Shown in pieces: positions 4,348 to 5,185 of a DNA stretch of 5,185 bases (position 1 is the first letter of the stretch; each line of letters starts with the position of its first letter). A model generated the notes under the pieces. That model did not search any database and was not told the DNA's origin. It worked only from the letters and a program-made list of their open reading frames with translations. Source of the DNA: an uncultured Phenylobacterium sp. (GTDB taxonomy: Bacteria > Pseudomonadota > Alphaproteobacteria > Caulobacterales > Caulobacteraceae). A program made the position numbers and the translations under genes. The stretch covers positions 1 to 5,185 of the forward strand of contig CAMFIW010000261.1 in the NCBI GenBank assembly GCA_945952355.1, in the 5' to 3' direction.

Positions 4348-5185
4348 CTAGAAGATCTCGAACAGGCCCGCCGCGCCCATGCCGCCGCCGACGCACATGG
4401 TGACCACGCCGTACTTGGCGCCGCGACGCTTGCCCTCGTGCAGGATGTGGCCGGTCGCGCGGGCGCCGGTCATGCCGTAGGGGTGGCCGATCGAGATGGC
4501 GCCGCCGGAGACGTTGTACTTCTCCGGATCGATGCCGAGCTGGTCACGGCAGTACAGGCACTGCGAAGCGAAGGCCTCGTTCAGCTCCCACATGTCGATG
4601 TCGTCGATCTTCAGGCCGTTGCGCTCGAGCAGCTTCGGGATCGCGAACACCGGGCCGATGCCCATTTCTTCCGGGCCGCAGCCGGCCACGGCCATGCCGC
4701 GATAGGCGCCCAGCGGGGTCAGGCCGAGGCGGGCCGCTTCCTTGGCTTCCATCAGCACCACCGCGGCGGCGCCGTCCGACAGCTGGCTGGCGTTGCCGGC
4801 CGTGACGTACTTGCCTTCCTTGATGATGTTCCCGCCCTTGAACACGGGGCTGAGCTTCTGCAGGTCGGCCAGGGTCGTCTGCGGACGGTTGCCCTCGTCG
4901 AGGGTCAGGGTGACTTCCTTCTCGGAGAACTCGCCGGTCTCCTTATTCTGCACCAGCATGGTCGAGGTCAGCGGCGCGATCTCGGCCGTGAACCGGCCCT
5001 CGGCCTGGGCCTGAGCGGTGCGCTGCTGGCTGATCAGCGCATACTCGTCTTGGTACTCGCGCGAGACGTTGTAGCGCTCGGCCACGATCTCGGCGGTCTC
5101 AATCATCGAGGTGTAGATCTCGGTGGTCGCCGTATCATTAAAAAAATCCGAGGTGCGGTAGCGGTTCATCTTGTCGTTCTGGACG
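4348..5185 (-). CDS. Thiolase (acetyl-CoA acyltransferase), C-terminal part, interrupted by adapter sequence
   Basis: About 270 residues of a protein that is usually ~390-400 long; the start and the N-terminal nucleophilic cysteine lie beyond the window. The reading frame continues upstream of the first in-window ATG (5169) as VQNDK, so that ATG is not the start. Catalytic landmarks of thiolases are present: NEAFA (ELNEAFASQ), the GHP histidine loop in [16 protein letters not shown], and the second catalytic cysteine in [14 protein letters not shown] near the C-terminus. [24 protein letters not shown] and the following [12 protein letters not shown] region are also typical. The enzyme makes or cleaves 3-ketoacyl-CoA using CoA; whether it serves beta-oxidation or acetoacetyl-CoA synthesis cannot be told. 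Residues encoded by 5111-5146 ([12 protein letters not shown] region) come from an Illumina oligonucleotide and are not protein sequence, apart from a possible genuine EIYT overlap. The stop is TAG at 4348-4350. Confidence 0.9.
   Translation of the reverse strand, partial: VQNDKMNRYRTSDFFNDTATTEIYTSMIETAEIVAERYNVSREYQDEYALISQQRTAQAQAEGRFTAEIAPLTSTMLVQNKETGEFSEKEVTLTLDEGNRPQTTLADLQKLSPVFKGGNIIKEGKYVTAGNASQLSDGAAAVVLMEAKEAARLGLTPLGAYRGMAVAGCGPEEMGIGPVFAIPKLLERNGLKIDDIDMWELNEAFASQCLYCRDQLGIDPEKYNVSGGAISIGHPYGMTGARATGHILHEGKRRGAKYGVVTMCVGGGMGAAGLFEIF
5111..5146 (-). other. Illumina P5 adapter/flow-cell oligo contamination
   Basis: On the minus strand, seven T's (5146-5140) are followed by 29 bases (5139-5111) that match the Illumina P5 oligonucleotide along its whole length; its translation [10 protein letters not shown] is a well-known contamination signature. 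P5 oligos grafted on flow cells carry a T spacer at the 5' end, which explains the T-run. The stretch sits in frame inside the thiolase gene, so it does not create a stop and would escape a frameshift check. The 3' end of P5 (GAGATCTACAC) may coincide with genuine gene sequence coding for EIYT, which would explain how the join arose. Confidence 0.95.

Noticed and set aside
5111..5185. Unusual poly-Phe/Thr insertion as a new thiolase domain
   Set aside because: The nucleotide sequence is an exact P5 oligonucleotide with a T-run, so it is contamination and not biology.

Overview
The window is GC-rich, densely coding DNA of alphaproteobacterial character. A Caulobacterales-type organism (Caulobacter, Phenylobacterium or Brevundimonas) fits best. 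The reasons are the high GC, the C-terminal sorting tail of the form PEPATWAMM...GVG...RRR, and the dispersed GC-rich intergenic repeats. This placement is inference; there is no rRNA or other taxonomic marker.

Layout, left to right: (1) A repeat element (1-142) lies against the stop codon of a leftward gene for a glutaredoxin-MauE/DoxX fusion membrane protein (143-883). (2) A 57-bp divergent control region follows. It holds an 18-bp perfect palindrome inside a promoter with a 19-bp spacer, matching the classical mercury-type (mer) operator/promoter design. (3) A rightward MerR-family regulator (941-1357). (4) Two more copies of the repeat element, tail to tail (1358-1506 and 1557-1698), fill the space between merR and the next, convergent gene. 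(5) A leftward pair: a secreted DUF3616-type protein (2318-3241) followed by a TspO/MBR-family membrane protein (1699-2268). (6) A leftward secreted PEP-CTERM protein (3316-4056) with a hairpin terminator. (7) A non-coding stretch (4057-4347) with a hairpin and a three-hairpin repeat. (8) The C-terminal part of a leftward thiolase (4348-5185), cut by the window edge.

The main functional unit is the divergent pair. The MerR-like regulator should bind the palindrome and switch on the glutaredoxin-MauE gene by DNA untwisting, as mercury MerR does for mer genes. The regulator has two of the three mercury-binding cysteines, with Arg in place of the third, and the target is a thiol-redox membrane protein rather than mercuric reductase. 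It may therefore sense a soft metal or thiol stress rather than be a standard mercury switch.

The most important observation for a user of this sequence is at 5111-5146. This stretch is an exact 29-nt copy of the Illumina P5 oligonucleotide preceded by seven T's (minus-strand reading), embedded in frame in the thiolase gene. It is almost certainly sequencing or assembly contamination, so residues there should not be interpreted as protein and bases to the right of 5111 should be treated with caution.
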